From Aralia elata (lineage: Eukaryota > Streptophyta > Magnoliopsida > Apiales > Araliaceae): 64,000 nt of DNA. The stretch's first letter is position 1. Every line of letters starts with the position of its first letter. Where the stretch lies: positions 84,598,643 through 84,662,642 of the forward strand of contig CM068382.1 of the NCBI GenBank assembly GCA_034770075.1, written 5' to 3'. Below are positions 35,743 to 46,239 of the stretch, one piece after another. The notes under the pieces are model-generated. The model saw nothing but the letters and a program-made list of their open reading frames with translations. It was not told the DNA's origin and did no database searches. Made by a program: the position numbers and the translations under genes.

Positions 35743-38700
35743 TGTAACGACCGGGAATTCTGGAATTTGCCTTGTAATTCGAATTTCTGAATATTTATTA
35801 TTTTATTAATATTATTTTGTGTTGCATGTTTAAAGGTTGTGTGACAATCTGGATTATGTGAATGCATGAAATTTTTACGTGTTTATAGTTTTGTTTAAGT
35901 GAATATTTAATTTCGCGTAGCATCGTTAAATCTCTATTCACGAGTTAGTATTCACGTTGGGAATATTCATCTAGAGACGTCTTCTCGGATAACTTCGATT
36001 TTCCTAATTATTGTCAACCCATTTAGGCAATGAGATATTAATCCAAGTGTAGGAGTTATGGGAGCCCAATGAGAATTAAATTAGAAGCCCAAGTGGTTTT
36101 AAGGGTGACCCAAACCCATGACCCAAACCCATGACCCAAGACTTGACCCATGTGGGATATGGGCACAAAAATCAGCATTTTGGTGTTGTAATGAGGGAGT
36201 ATGCGGGTAACATGGTGAGGGAGAGGCCAAATGAGTGGAATTGCATGTCGAATAAGTGGGAACAAATAAAAAAAATTGTTAGCCAATAGAAAATTGGCCA
36301 CCTTTCCCATTTTTTCTTCCACTTCCCCTAATTTACTCCACTTCTCCCAAATAATGCAACCATTCCATTTCTATCTTGCATTCCACATTCCTCCCATTTC
36401 CCATCAGCTGATAGAGAGAGAGAAAGAGAGTGAGAGCTGCCAAGAAGGAAGAGAAAGAGGTCGCCGGAAGTTCGCCGGAAGTTCGCTGGAAAAAGGAAGG
36501 AGGAAGAAGAAGGCACGGGAGGAACGAGAAGAGGAACCAAGCAAGGAGAACCTTTAAAATCAATCCTAGCCAAGCTTCTTAATCATCTAGGAAGGATTCA
36601 CAGAGGTAAACACCAACCAAATCCTTTCCATTCGATTTCCTTGTTTGAGTTTTTTCAAGTTTTTCTTAGTTTTGAGCTCTTAAGCTTGTGGGTCAGATTT
36701 GTGGCGATTCTTGGTGTTTTTGTTTGTTGTGATTGTTTGTTAATGTTGTCAAGAGGTTATGTAAGCTATTAATAATCTCAAAGTGGAACAAAAACGCAAG
36801 AAATCCTTACCTTGGCTTAATGGAGCAAGAACAATGGACAAAACATGGACTTTGGACTGTTGGACGATTTAGAGGACCTTGTAGCTATGATTTCGTGTTT
36901 GTTTAATGTGTTTGTTGTTATGATATTGTACTTACATGGGTTATGAGTTTAACCCAGTTGGAATGGAGTAAAAAGGGATTAAAACAAAGATTTGGTGATG
37001 ATTTTTGTAAAGAACACGAAGAACACGAAGAACACGAAAATAAAACATGATTTGATACTTTGGTCACGGATTTCAACATGTTAATGTTAATGAATAGCTC
37101 TAAATTTTTGATATGTTGTAGCTCTATGTCTTAGGAGTCCATAGAGTCCGGAACGGACCAATTTCAAGGTCTAGAGAAGAAGTTATGAGGATTGGAGTGA
37201 AGGAGGGTCAAAATCGCGATGTCTGACATGGGCCACCAGGCCAGCCGCGCGCCCGCACCAAGGCCCCGCGCGCCCGCGCGCGCGCGCTGCCGCACGCCGT
37301 GCGCCTGGTGCCGCCCGCCCGCGTGTGCGCTGCCCGACTCAGCTTCGACGTCCGTTGGGAAAATGGCCATAACTTTCTCATACGGACTCGGATTTAGGCG
37401 ATTCAAGATGATTCGGAAAGCTTAGAGATAGACCTACAATATCCATTAATTAGAATTGAAATTTATTACCTGGAACAATTTTGAAATTAACCGTTTTTAG
37501 GGCTATTGTGCAAACGGTAGGTGTCGGGCATGCGCGTAAGCACATGTAATGCTCCCGACAATGTAAAGTGATGTTCTAACTTTCATGATGTGGTTTTTAT
37601 GATTTCTAATGATACTTAGCATTAACCAATGAGTAAAATTAGATGAATCGACATGGGCGTGTTAGGCGTACACAATTACGTGTCGCTTGGGCATTCGAAT
37701 AGGCAAGTTGGGCGTATAGACGTGCAAGCGTCGTAACGCCGTAACTAGTGGGTATAACCTTGTTTAATATTTTGTTTCTTATTTGAATGGGACATTTATA
37801 GAGTTGTGTAAGCAAATATTTGGTATTCCGTATGTGGACTAATTGTATGTGAATATGTACCTAATTGTGTAGGATATTAAGGAGCGTGTGTTGTAATATA
37901 TTGTAGCAGCGCTTCAGGCAAGTTTCCTAACGCTTGTCTAACCCTTGTGTTGGGCAAGTTCCCTAACTTCATTCTTTTTATATATTGAATGCAAGCTTCC
38001 TTACCCTAGCTCAAATTAACATTCGGGCAGGTTTCATATTTTATACAGGTGTTGTATATTGTTGCAAGTTTCATGACTCAAATGGAGTTATTACTTTTGA
38101 ATCATATTAGTGGATTAATTATTGTCAATTACTCCACCTCCAAGATAATTATTGATATTCGCAGCTTATGCAATTGAATTCATTATTTGTTGTTGTATTG
38201 TGAAACGTTTAAGTTCTTCATTCATGAACTGTTTAGGAAAATAGTCTATGCCATTCGTTTCGGCTAGACATGTACAGGTTATTATTTTAAAAAGCTATCC
38301 AAACCGATTGTCGGTGCGGATTCTTGGACTGAGAGAGCAACCCTTATTAGGGGACTATAATGTGTCGGTTATTCGATGCAGTCAGAGTTAAATGTTATGC
38401 ATATACATGGTGTACGAGAGGTTGATCCCCTCGAGTACAACTGACGGGGCCAGGTTTTTAAAAGAGTTAGTCGAATGATTGACTCTTTGGCCAAAAGTTC
38501 ATGGTCGGTTGGACCACTCAGCAGTAAATAATCATTATTCATTGATTCATTTGGACCTTGATTATGTCATTTCAGTTATTTCATTAATGTTCATAAATTA
38601 TTGATCTATGCAGCTATTATTCTTATTCATTCATGATATATCTTCATTCTTGCTTTTAAACTTGCTGAGCAAAGTAGTTGCTCACCCTTGCTATATCATG

Positions 38701-38998
38701 AACCTATTGCAGTTAAGCCGGGGAGTTCCAAAGCGGACAAAGGCAAAGGAAAGCTTAAGGAATAGTTATATATACTATCCCGTTGTGTAATCGTGGAATA
38801 GTTTTGTATTATTAATGTATTCTGCGATGTATTTATTTAAGGTTGTAGACCTTGGGACCGTAGTGAACCTTTTGTAATGAACAACATATGTTTATTTTAT
38901 TCCGCATTAGTTGATTTATGTTGTTTGGAGGTGTATGAATGCATTTTATCGTGAGCACCAAATTCGAGGTATTGGTACCTGAATTTGGGGGTGTCACA
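35743..38998 (+). repeat. 3' LTR
   Basis: 3256 bp, nearly identical to the 5' LTR. Differences include a deleted 'cccatgacccaa'-type repeat (near 36120), several single-base insertions (near 35876, 35882, 37795, 37838), and substitutions such as gcatgtcgaa (36247) and tttcaaggtc (37163). It ends GGTGTCACA and is followed by ATAAC. Confidence 0.93.
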
Positions 38999-39604
38999 AT
39001 AACCGTCAGGGATTGCTCCAGCTTTATAAAGTAGAGTAATAAAGTCGGATAAAAAAAATAACAGCTAATTTAGTGTTAAAATAAATTGTGCAACCTCTTT
39101 TGTTTTGAAATTTACTCCTTAGGAAATAGAAATAGTTATTTTAAAAACTCAAAAAAATTTCTTCTCTTTTCCACTTTATTATCAATTCATACTTTTTCTC
39201 CAATATTTTCTTACTCATTCTTTCAAAAGTTATTTAAATATTTTATTTAATTACACACGCTAGTGTGTACAAGGAATACTAATCTTATTTTATAAAGACA
39301 TTTCTTCTATAAGTTTTTATGTTGAATATAACATTAATTTCACCGCCATGAAAAAAGTGTGGTAAATAATTATAAGAAATTATGATCAGCTTTTGTATTT
39401 GAAACAAAAGTATTACTGATAATATCATGATTGACTTTTGAAAGTCAATGACGTACATTTTCAAATTTAAAATTGAGACGGTTCATTAAAAATAATTTCA
39501 TTAATATTTTGTTTCCATAATCATGAATTTCCCCTAAAAATACTTAGACACTAATACAATTTAAATGAGCTCAAATTATTAAAGCCCAATGCCGGAAAAC
39601 GAAA
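38999..39604 (+). repeat. tandem array, unit continuation
   Basis: Resumes with the second ATAAC and 'cgtcagggattgctcc', matching 59531-60122. It includes the 'acacacgctagtgtgtac' block and ends with the 9-bp target AAAACGAAA (39596-39604). Confidence 0.75.
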
Positions 39605-40079
39605 GGGTTCTTTACATAAATATACAACAATTAGTTAAAAATGACAAGATTAGTGCATAAATAAAATAATTACAAAAGGAGTACAATAAGGACAAATTAA
39701 TTATAAAAAGAGTGCAATAAGGAAAAATAAGGAAAGCTGAAATGAAGGAGAAGTAACTGCCATATTCAGCAGTTACCAAATCTTTGCGATCTAGAAACCA
39801 AAACAAATTGAAGAAGAAGCCGCATATACCATCACAAAGAGAATTCAAGAACAAGAACATATAATATACGGAGTAGCCGAAGTTCGAATAGATCGAAATT
39901 TGCAATAATACGGGATCAAAATTCGAACATATACCATGAATTCTAAAATTTTATAAAAAGTAATACAAAGAAAGAAAGAAAAAGAAATAACCTTGTCCAT
40001 AAGTCAATTCACAGGAAAACAATAATACGGGATCATTTTTTCCCAAGGACCATCAATAGATTAATCAAAAGACAGAAAT

Positions 40080-40640
40080 GCAGGTTTGGTTACCTTGGTA
40101 TGAAGGTTTGGTTACCTTGATATGAAGGTTTGGTTACCTTGGTATGAATGTTTGGTTACCAACTACAATATGAAAAAACTACAGGTGTTGAGGTGGATTG
40201 GTTCAATTAGTATGAAGGTTTGGTTACCTTGGTATGAATGTTTGGTTACCTTGATATGAATGTTTGGTTATCAACTGCACCATGAATGTAACCTAATAAA
40301 ACTGAATTGGTTACCTAGGTATGAAAGTTTGGCTACCAACGAATGAAGGGTTGGCTACCAACTGCACCGCACTCAAAATAAATTGGTAACCTAATAAAAC
40401 TGAATTAGTTACCTTGGTATGAAGGTTTGGTTACCTTAGTATGAATGTTTGGTTACCTTGGTATGAAGGTTTGGTTACCAACTGCACTATAAAAAAACTA
40501 CAGGTGTGAAGGTGGATTGGTTACTTTGGTACGAAGGTTTGGTTACCAACTGCACTATGAAAAAACTGCAGGTGTGGAGGTGGATTGGTTACCTTGGTAT
40601 GGAGGTTTGGTTACCTTGATATGAAGGTTTGGTTACCTCT
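40080..40640 (+). repeat. GGTTACC tandem array, ~22-bp period
   Basis: About 20 imperfect copies of 'ggtttggttaccttggtatgaa', interrupted by 'aactgcactatgaaaaaact' phrases that are themselves repeated. The same motif forms arrays in the related elements at 49739 and 57205. Confidence 0.85.
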
Positions 40641-40671
40641 GTACCATAACTGGTCACTGTTTCGCGAGTCA

Positions 40672-40785
40672 GAAGTTGGCCATCAATGTCACGGCTGCCG
40701 CATCTACTCCTCCTCCGGCACCTACACCTTCACCCTTTGCCATTCCTACGCCCTCACCCACCCCTTCGCCTGTCGCCACCCCTTG
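40672..40785 (+). pseudogene. captured Pro/Ser/Thr/Ala-rich (AGP-like) fragment
   Basis: In one frame it reads AINVTAAASTPPPAPTPSPF and continues with PTPSP and ATP repeats. This is a short arabinogalactan-protein-like Pro-rich stretch, far more GC-rich than its surroundings. It ends at a TGA right where the aminotransferase exon starts in another frame. No signal peptide or start codon is associated. The AGP label is from composition only. Confidence 0.5.
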
Positions 40786-40788
40786 GCA

Positions 40789-40923
40789 GTGATACAAGGT
40801 GCTGGGAGAATGGAAATGATTGATCCCCTTTTCCAACACATACTTATTAAAAAATGCCAGTATCGAAAGATTCCAGTTATCTTTGACGAGGTTTTTATTA
40901 GTTTATGGCGTCTTGGAGCAGAG
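40789..40923 (+). pseudogene. captured exon resembling DAPA aminotransferase (BIO1 domain of BIO3-BIO1)
   Basis: The 45-codon frame reads VIQGAGRMEMIDPLFQ, then RKIPVIFDEVF and LWRLGAE. In class-III aminotransferases the Asp of FDEV contacts the PLP ring nitrogen. The DPLFQ...RKIPVIFDEVF...RLG series is characteristic of plant 7,8-diaminopelargonate aminotransferase, the mitochondrial biotin-synthesis enzyme. The block ends 'gcagag|gttggtt', a donor-like site, and the following AT-rich ~200 bp look like intron. Only a fraction of the domain is present, so this is a captured piece of genomic DNA, not a gene. Recognition is from memory of the family. Confidence 0.65.
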
Positions 40924-41386
40924 GTTGGTTACCCACCATAAAGTTAATTAATATCTTTTGATTCCAATTGTTTTTGGTAATGATTTATAAATCCTGAACC
41001 GTCTTGTTTCTGTCAACATTTTAGTGGTTCAGTATGCTATTCTATCTTGTTGTGACATAAAATGTTGATATCCGTAATCTTTTTCCTTTTGTGCTTCTTT
41101 GTTAATTTCTATTTTTGTTGGTCCATTGGTTTGGCTAGGTAAGCTTTTGAATTTTGAATTTTGTTAATTATAAGAAGGTAATTTGAATTTTGAATTTTAA
41201 AATGTGCAATTAAATAAAAATATGGGCCACATCAGCAACCCATTAAACCACCCAACTAAAATAAAGGGATAAAAATGCACTAATTTATAAATTAAATATT
41301 GAAAATGCACTAATTTTGTAAATATTTTATGTATGCACTTTTGTTGTAATATTTTCTAAAAATGTACTAATAAATGTAATTGTCCC

Positions 41387-42073
41387 AAAACGAAAACACA
41401 AAGGGGAGGAAGAATTCCCTTTCAAAAAGTTATGGGACCCTTTCTCAGCCCAATAATTCAAATAATGTCGTAAAACATAATTTTAAAAATTAGTTCCACA
41501 GCCGGGATTTGAACCCGGATTCTTAAATTCTTAGATTAGAGAATTTGCCAAAATTTTCTCTTCAATATTTTGTTACTCATTCTTTCAAATGTTATTTAAA
41601 TATTTTATTTTATTACACACGCTTAGTGTGTACAAGAAATACTAGTAATCATAAAATCACTTAATTTATAAAGACATTTCTTCTATAAGTTTTTATATTG
41701 AATATAAAACTAATTTCACTCGCCATAAAAAAAGTGTGGAAAATAATAATAAGAAATTATGATAAGCTTTTGTGTTTGAAACAAAAGTATTGCTCATAAT
41801 ATGGTAAATAATACTAATGCTCAACAACCTCCAACTTGGGAGTTGGGACTTATAATTTCCAGTTCCACCGTCTTTATAAAACCTCCTCCTAAATAAGTTG
41901 CAAGATTTATAGAGAAATAGAGGTTATGTGTCTAAAATTCACAAAAATTCTCTTTCTTTTCTTTCCTAGACTGGCGTACAGGAAGATAGAAAGCTATTCC
42001 ACTTTTTCTTTCCTTCTCTTTTATCCTTTTTCTCTCCATTTTTTTCTACTAAAAACTCCCATAAATAGCTTAA
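41387..42073 (+). repeat. tandem array, unit continuation
   Basis: Starts with the second AAAACGAAA and 'cacaaaggggaggaagaa'. It contains a truncated tRNA-like block, the 'acacgcttagtgtgtac' block and the 'ccaacttgggagttggg' block, and ends with the hAT target TAGCTTAA (42066-42073). Confidence 0.75.
41495..41553 (-). pseudogene. tRNA-like pseudogene, truncated
   Basis: The T-arm CCGGGTTCAAATCCCGG is intact, but the sequence breaks off at 'gaatttgcc' before the 5' acceptor strand. Same break as at 50690 and 60287, so the deletion predates unit duplication. Confidence 0.5.
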
Positions 42074-42166
42074 CAGAGCCGGCCTTGGTCCAGGGTGAGC
42101 TGGGCGACCGCCCAGGGCCCAAAACTGAAGGGGGGCCCAAAAATTAATTATAAGCTTGTGTATATA

Positions 42167-42558
42167 GGGTTAAATATTTTTTTGGCCATTGTGCTTTAGG
42201 TCAACTTACAAAGGGATAATTGAACTTTTTTTTCTTACAGTCAACTCACTCTACTCTATTTTTCTTACAAACCGTTAAAAAAATGTCTTAACCGTTAATT
42301 AACTAATAGAGTAATGATGTGACAGTGGTGATATGGTGCTCATTTCTGATGTGGCCATTCTTAAATGAAAATGAAGGAAATCTAGGAGTTGGTAGTATAA
42401 AAATTAAAATAATTCATAAACTTTAGGAAAAGAAGAAAATTAAAATAAATCATGAAATCTAATAGTTGGCCATTCTTATTATTATTATCGTTATTATTAT
42501 TGTTATTATTATTATTATCATTATTATTATTATTATTATCGTTATTATTATTATTATC

Positions 42559-42596
<38 letters not shown>

Positions 42597-42616
42597 CATC
42601 ATCGTTGTTGTTGTTG

Positions 42617-42672
<56 letters not shown>

Positions 42673-42880
42673 TCACATTGGATCATTATTGCCACATCAG
42701 CCTTTTTTTTACAACTCAGCGTCATATGTGTCCAATTCCGTTTAAAATCAAAGTACTTAACGATTTTTGTAACGGTTTGTAAGAAAAATAGAGTACAGTG
42801 AGTTGACTGTAAGAAAAAAAAGTTCAGTTATCCATTTGTAAGTTGACCTAAAGTATAGTGACAAAAAATACATTTAACCC
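42167..42880. mobile_element. non-autonomous Mutator-like element with ~125-bp inverted ends
   Basis: 714 bp inserted in the hAT element. Its ends (GGGTTAAAT...ATTTAACCC) are inverted repeats that remain alignable for about 125 bp. They include taggtcaacttacaaa and ttacagtcaactcact on one side and their complements on the other. The flanks gtgtatata/atgtttata each differ by one base from the empty site atgtatata (61549-61557), giving a 9-bp duplication. The centre is an ATT microsatellite. Confidence 0.8.
42474..42671. repeat. (ATT)n microsatellite with ATC/TTG variants
   Basis: Nearly 200 bp of trinucleotide repeat, mostly TTA, with ATC/GTT interruptions and a (TTG)6 block near 42605. Confidence 0.92.
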
Positions 42881-42924
42881 TATGTTTATATGTGTAATTT
42901 AGTCTTTCTTAGGTGTATATTCAA

Positions 42925-42995
42925 GCACCAGTGGTCTAGTGGTGGAACAATACCATGTCAAGGTAGAGACCCGAGTTTGCTTCTTTGTTGGTGCA
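42925..42995 (+). pseudogene. tRNA-Gly-derived pseudogene
   Basis: A 71-nt block starts GCACCAGTGGTCTAGTGGT, the 5' half and A-box of plant tRNA-Gly(GCC), and ends TTGGTGCA, so the acceptor strands pair. The anticodon loop reads tgtca (GTC where GCC is expected). The T-arm is broken (gagtttgcttc). Not a functional tRNA. It lies inside the hAT element and is also present in its second copy. Confidence 0.8.
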
Positions 42996-43612
42996 TTTTG
43001 CTTTCCATTTCTTTTTCACTAACAGTCCAAAAAGCCTTCAAATGTCAAACTCCTATCATAAAAGTAATTAATACTGCCGCAAAATTCTCCAGATATAAAT
43101 ACTAACAAATAAATTTTACATTCATATATGTAAGAATTTATAAATATACAATTAAGAAAAAAATTTGAACGAAATTATTTTTGTAAGAGGAGGATGTAAT
43201 GTTATAATTAATAATGTTAAAATGATAATTATATTGTTAAAATAAATATATATTTAACGATAATTTTATATTTATTTTAATAACATATCAATATAATTGT
43301 TGCTATGACATTTTTAATAATTTTAATAATTTATTTATTTTATCAAAAATACTTTTACAATTGTTGATATGAAACACTATTTTAATCATATTGTGAAAAA
43401 ACTTTTGTCAAACCTTTATATTAAAATAAGTGTTTCATCTCAACACACTACGAACTCCCGTCAAACTAAAAACAAATACAAAAATACAAAAAGTATTAAA
43501 AAAATTGGCTCGGGAGCGCTGCCCCCGAAACCCCGCCAAATTTCCTGGCTTCGCCACTGGGCACACTCGAGATATTTCGCCCTGAGCCTTAAAAAACCTA
43601 GGACCGGCTCTG

Positions 43613-45255
43613 TAGCTTAAGATAGGGTTTGGTTTGTATCAAATCAATATAATAGTTCCATAATGCAATAAGCTAGCTAATACATTGATTTGACATGTTT
43701 TTTTTGTTTAATTCACATATTACATGTATTAGCTCATTACGGACATAATGCTATTACATCAATTTCTATGTTTTTCTTTACGCCTACTAATGAATGTATT
43801 AGCTTATTACGTTCGTAATTCTATAGGTCATAAAAGATAAAACAGTAATGATTACAACTGATTTGACATTTTGACTTGTAATTTAATTTGTTCATTACAT
43901 ACAATCATATAATTTAGTAAACCAAATAATATTTTGAACATAATGTAATAAGATTATAATTACTATACAAATACCATGAACGAACCAAATAAATATGTCG
44001 TAATAATTTATTTTCATTACATCACAACTCTATCGTATTACGTAAACTATTGCATTATAACAAATTTTTATTTGGCGAACCAAATAAACCCCACCAAAGT
44101 GTTTTTGTATCGATTTTTTTTAAGCTCTCTTATAAAATTCAGAAGTACTGGTGTGAAGATGACATGATTATAGGTCTAGCATGGGTGTCAGACTGTCAGA
44201 CACGGTAATTTAGTACAAAATGAGTCAAAATATTCTAAAAAATGAGTCAAAATATTCTAAAAAATGTAGACATGTCCGTATGGTGTCTTTTTAAGAATTC
44301 TTTTAGAGGTTGTTGAGTCCATGCAACGTAACTTTTAAGTTAGATTATTATTTATTTTTGAAAACAAGTTTTAAATATTTTCAAATTTAAAATTGAGATA
44401 ATTTATTAAAATTTATAAAACAATAAATTTTACTGTGATTAATACTTTTTAAGAAATTTATTAAACAAATTCCTATTATTTTTTAGTTTGAAAATATTTC
44501 AATTTAACTTCAAAAAATCAAAAATAATAAATCTACAAAGGATGGAGTATTTTGGATGATACTTGTTACTTCTCACATAAAAAAATTAAGCTATGATCTC
44601 ATAACATAAAAGAAGAAAAGAAATAAAGCTAAAGAGGAATTAATCTATAAGATCATTACCAACATATATAAAAAGCATATACTATATACATCACATAATA
44701 ATAATCCCAAACAAGCTGCAACACAAAATGAAGCATCCTCACTTCACTGCACATTATGAAGAACAAGCGTGCACTGTGTCTGAAAGAATGCAAACAAATT
44801 TGCAGGCTCCGTTAACGCATTCACAGGCAGATGTTGCTAAGCTTGCAACCTGTGCGAGGCACGGACTAGTTTTTAAAACATTTCTTAGTACTCCATCTAT
44901 TAAGTCTATCAAATATTAAAATCTTAGAGGCACTTTTGTTAATCATATAGGCTATATATATAATAGCTGCATTTTTCAAAAATGCAAGACCTAAACTCAA
45001 AAATATTAAAAAAATTAGAAAAAAAGTGAGAAATTCTTCTCTCTATCTTTTTTGAATAAAACACAAAACACTTCATTTCTACAAAACAACACATATAACA
45101 TCAGTACTTACTATTACAAGCAGACAACAAGCCTTAACATGAAGCTGCTAAACAAGATGCAAAAGCTAGCCACACCTTAAACCATTGTCACGGCTCTATT
45201 ATCCGAGCTTTAGCAGCTTAGTGAGCTAAACCTCGAGCTTTATTCAAGTGTTTCT
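43613..45255 (+). repeat. tandem array, unit 4 second part
   Basis: Matches 62272-63915 almost base for base. Contains a MITE-like block (43625-44092), the 'ggatggagtattttgg' block, the anchor (44840) and the tail of the exon-like fragment, and ends at 'caagtgtttct' before the Athila-like LTR. Confidence 0.75.
43625..44092. mobile_element. MITE-like block fixed in the array unit
   Basis: Ends GGGTTTGGTT... and ...GGCGAACCAAATAAACCCC, which are imperfect inverted repeats. Between them is AT-rich sequence with repeated 'tattagctcattacg' phrases. Units 1-2 (near 7700) lack it. Equivalent blocks are at about 13555-14017, 51219-51680 and 62283-62745. The target duplication is unclear and the superfamily uncertain. 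Confidence 0.5.
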
Positions 45256-46239
45256 TGATATACACATTAATTATACATTTTAATATTCCCATATTTATTA
45301 TTTTATATGTTTATTTTATTTAACTAATACATTTTATTTTATTTTGTAGGATTTATCTTATTTATCTTGGTTATCAAGTAATGGATAATTTTTCAGCTTT
45401 TAAAGATGGAAAAGGACTCTTGGGAGATTACCATGTAGAGATTGAAGTTAAGAAGGAAAGAGGAGGATAAAAAGGTAACAAAAGAGGCCAAGTTCAATGA
45501 ATGTAAATTAGGGCACAAATTTATTTTCTCTATAAATAGGTCTCTTATTTTAGAGAGAATGGAGGGATTAGTTTAGGTTAGGGGAGTAGGAGTAGAATTA
45601 AATTATTTCTTCATTGTACGCTTGTTGAATGATCGTTAATTAAAGGGAGTTTTCTTATTTTAGTTTTAATTTTCTACTTCTTCTTCTTTATTTTAGTTAG
45701 CTTGTTCATTTTCATGTCTAGTTAATTTCTTTAATCTAGGATGAAGATGAAATTAAATAATTATTCATGATAATATTTTTTTATCTCTTCTATTATTTAT
45801 GCTTTTATGTTTAATTGATTTCGCCTTCATGTTTCGTTATTGAAATAACTTCGTTTTATAGTTCTTATGTGATTTTAAATTAATTAATAGGTTTTGATAG
45901 ATTATTGTAAAGATATGAGTTTTTCATAATCCATGTTTTCTCAAAGAAGTTTTGATGGGTTATAGTTAATCCTTAAATTTTCATAGTCTATGTTTGCTCA
46001 CGTTAATTATAAAATTACTAAATTAAAGGGAAGGGAGATTAAATTATAATTAAGTTATAAAAATAGAAGAAATTGAATTACTTGTTATGTTTATTATTTA
46101 ATGGATTCGGATTCCTAGATTGCTTCCTTATTATTAGTTAATTAGTTTAATTATAGTTAATTAATTTTCAATCTTTATTTCTAATTCGCCTAAAATAGAT
46201 ATTAAGGATACAATAAAATTAATCTAGTCTCTGTGAGTT
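45256..46239 (+). mobile_element. 5' part of an Athila/Tat-like LTR, truncated by a second element
   Basis: Starts TGATATACACATT after the array's 'caagtgtttct' and reads like the first part of a Ty3/gypsy Athila/Tat-type LTR ('ttattttgtagg' block near 45340). It stops within a 'ctctgtgagt' phrase, where the minus-strand LTR begins. The identical insertion starts at 63916, so it was copied with the array. Confidence 0.6.

Larger units (their letters stand above)
26507..38998 (+). mobile_element. complete Ty3/gypsy chromovirus retrotransposon (Del/Tekay-like)
   Basis: A 12,492-bp element with two LTRs of 3258 and 3256 bp, TG...CA ends, a perfect ATAAC duplication, initiator-Met PBS, leader ORF, 1490-codon gag-pol and PPT. 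The domain order PR-RT-RNaseH-INT defines Ty3/gypsy. The GPF-type C-terminal integrase module and a trailing chromodomain-like segment place it among chromoviruses. Very long LTRs favour the Del/Tekay clade (inferred). By eye the LTRs differ at roughly 20 substitutions plus many single-base indels and one 13-14-bp deletion, so the insertion is young. It is the only complete element of a family that has left at least three solo LTRs here. Confidence 0.93.
39605..41386 (+). mobile_element. Pack-MULE-like element with captured gene pieces (element 3)
   Basis: 1782 bp flanked by a perfect 9-bp duplication AAAACGAAA (39596-39604 and 41387-41395); the empty site is at 60123-60131. The left end starts GGGTTCTTTACAT; the right end, reverse complemented, starts GGGACAATTACATTTATTAG. 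About 100 bp of each end share an 'agtgcatanataaaat' block, i.e. degenerate terminal inverted repeats. Inside are an AT-rich left part, a GGTTACC array (40080-40640), a Pro-rich fragment and an aminotransferase exon. There is no transposase, so it would move in trans. The 9-bp duplication, G-start ends and captured exons together indicate a Mutator-like Pack element. Confidence 0.8.
42074..43612. mobile_element. non-autonomous hAT element
   Basis: 1539 bp with inverted ends CAGAGCCGG...CCGGCTCTG and a perfect 8-bp duplication TAGCTTAA (42066-42073 and 43613-43620), the hAT signature. The empty site is at 51208-51215. It contains a tRNA-Gly-like pseudogene (42925-42995) and a later Mutator-like insertion (42167-42880). 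The copy at 61466-62271 has the same target, so both descend from one insertion copied with the array. No transposase. Confidence 0.88.

Noticed and set aside
39612..39905. A 97-codon Phe/Leu-rich ORF on the minus strand of Pack element 3
   Set aside because: AT-rich sequence near the terminus with no domain, no homologue in elements 1 or 2 and no clear start context.
40080..40640. CRISPR-like spaced repeats
   Set aside because: The array has no unique spacers of constant length; it is a degenerate 22-bp tandem repeat in plant DNA.
42452..42801. Open frames of poly-Leu, poly-Ile or Ile/Val on both strands
   Set aside because: They are translations of the (ATT)n microsatellite and have no protein-like composition outside it.
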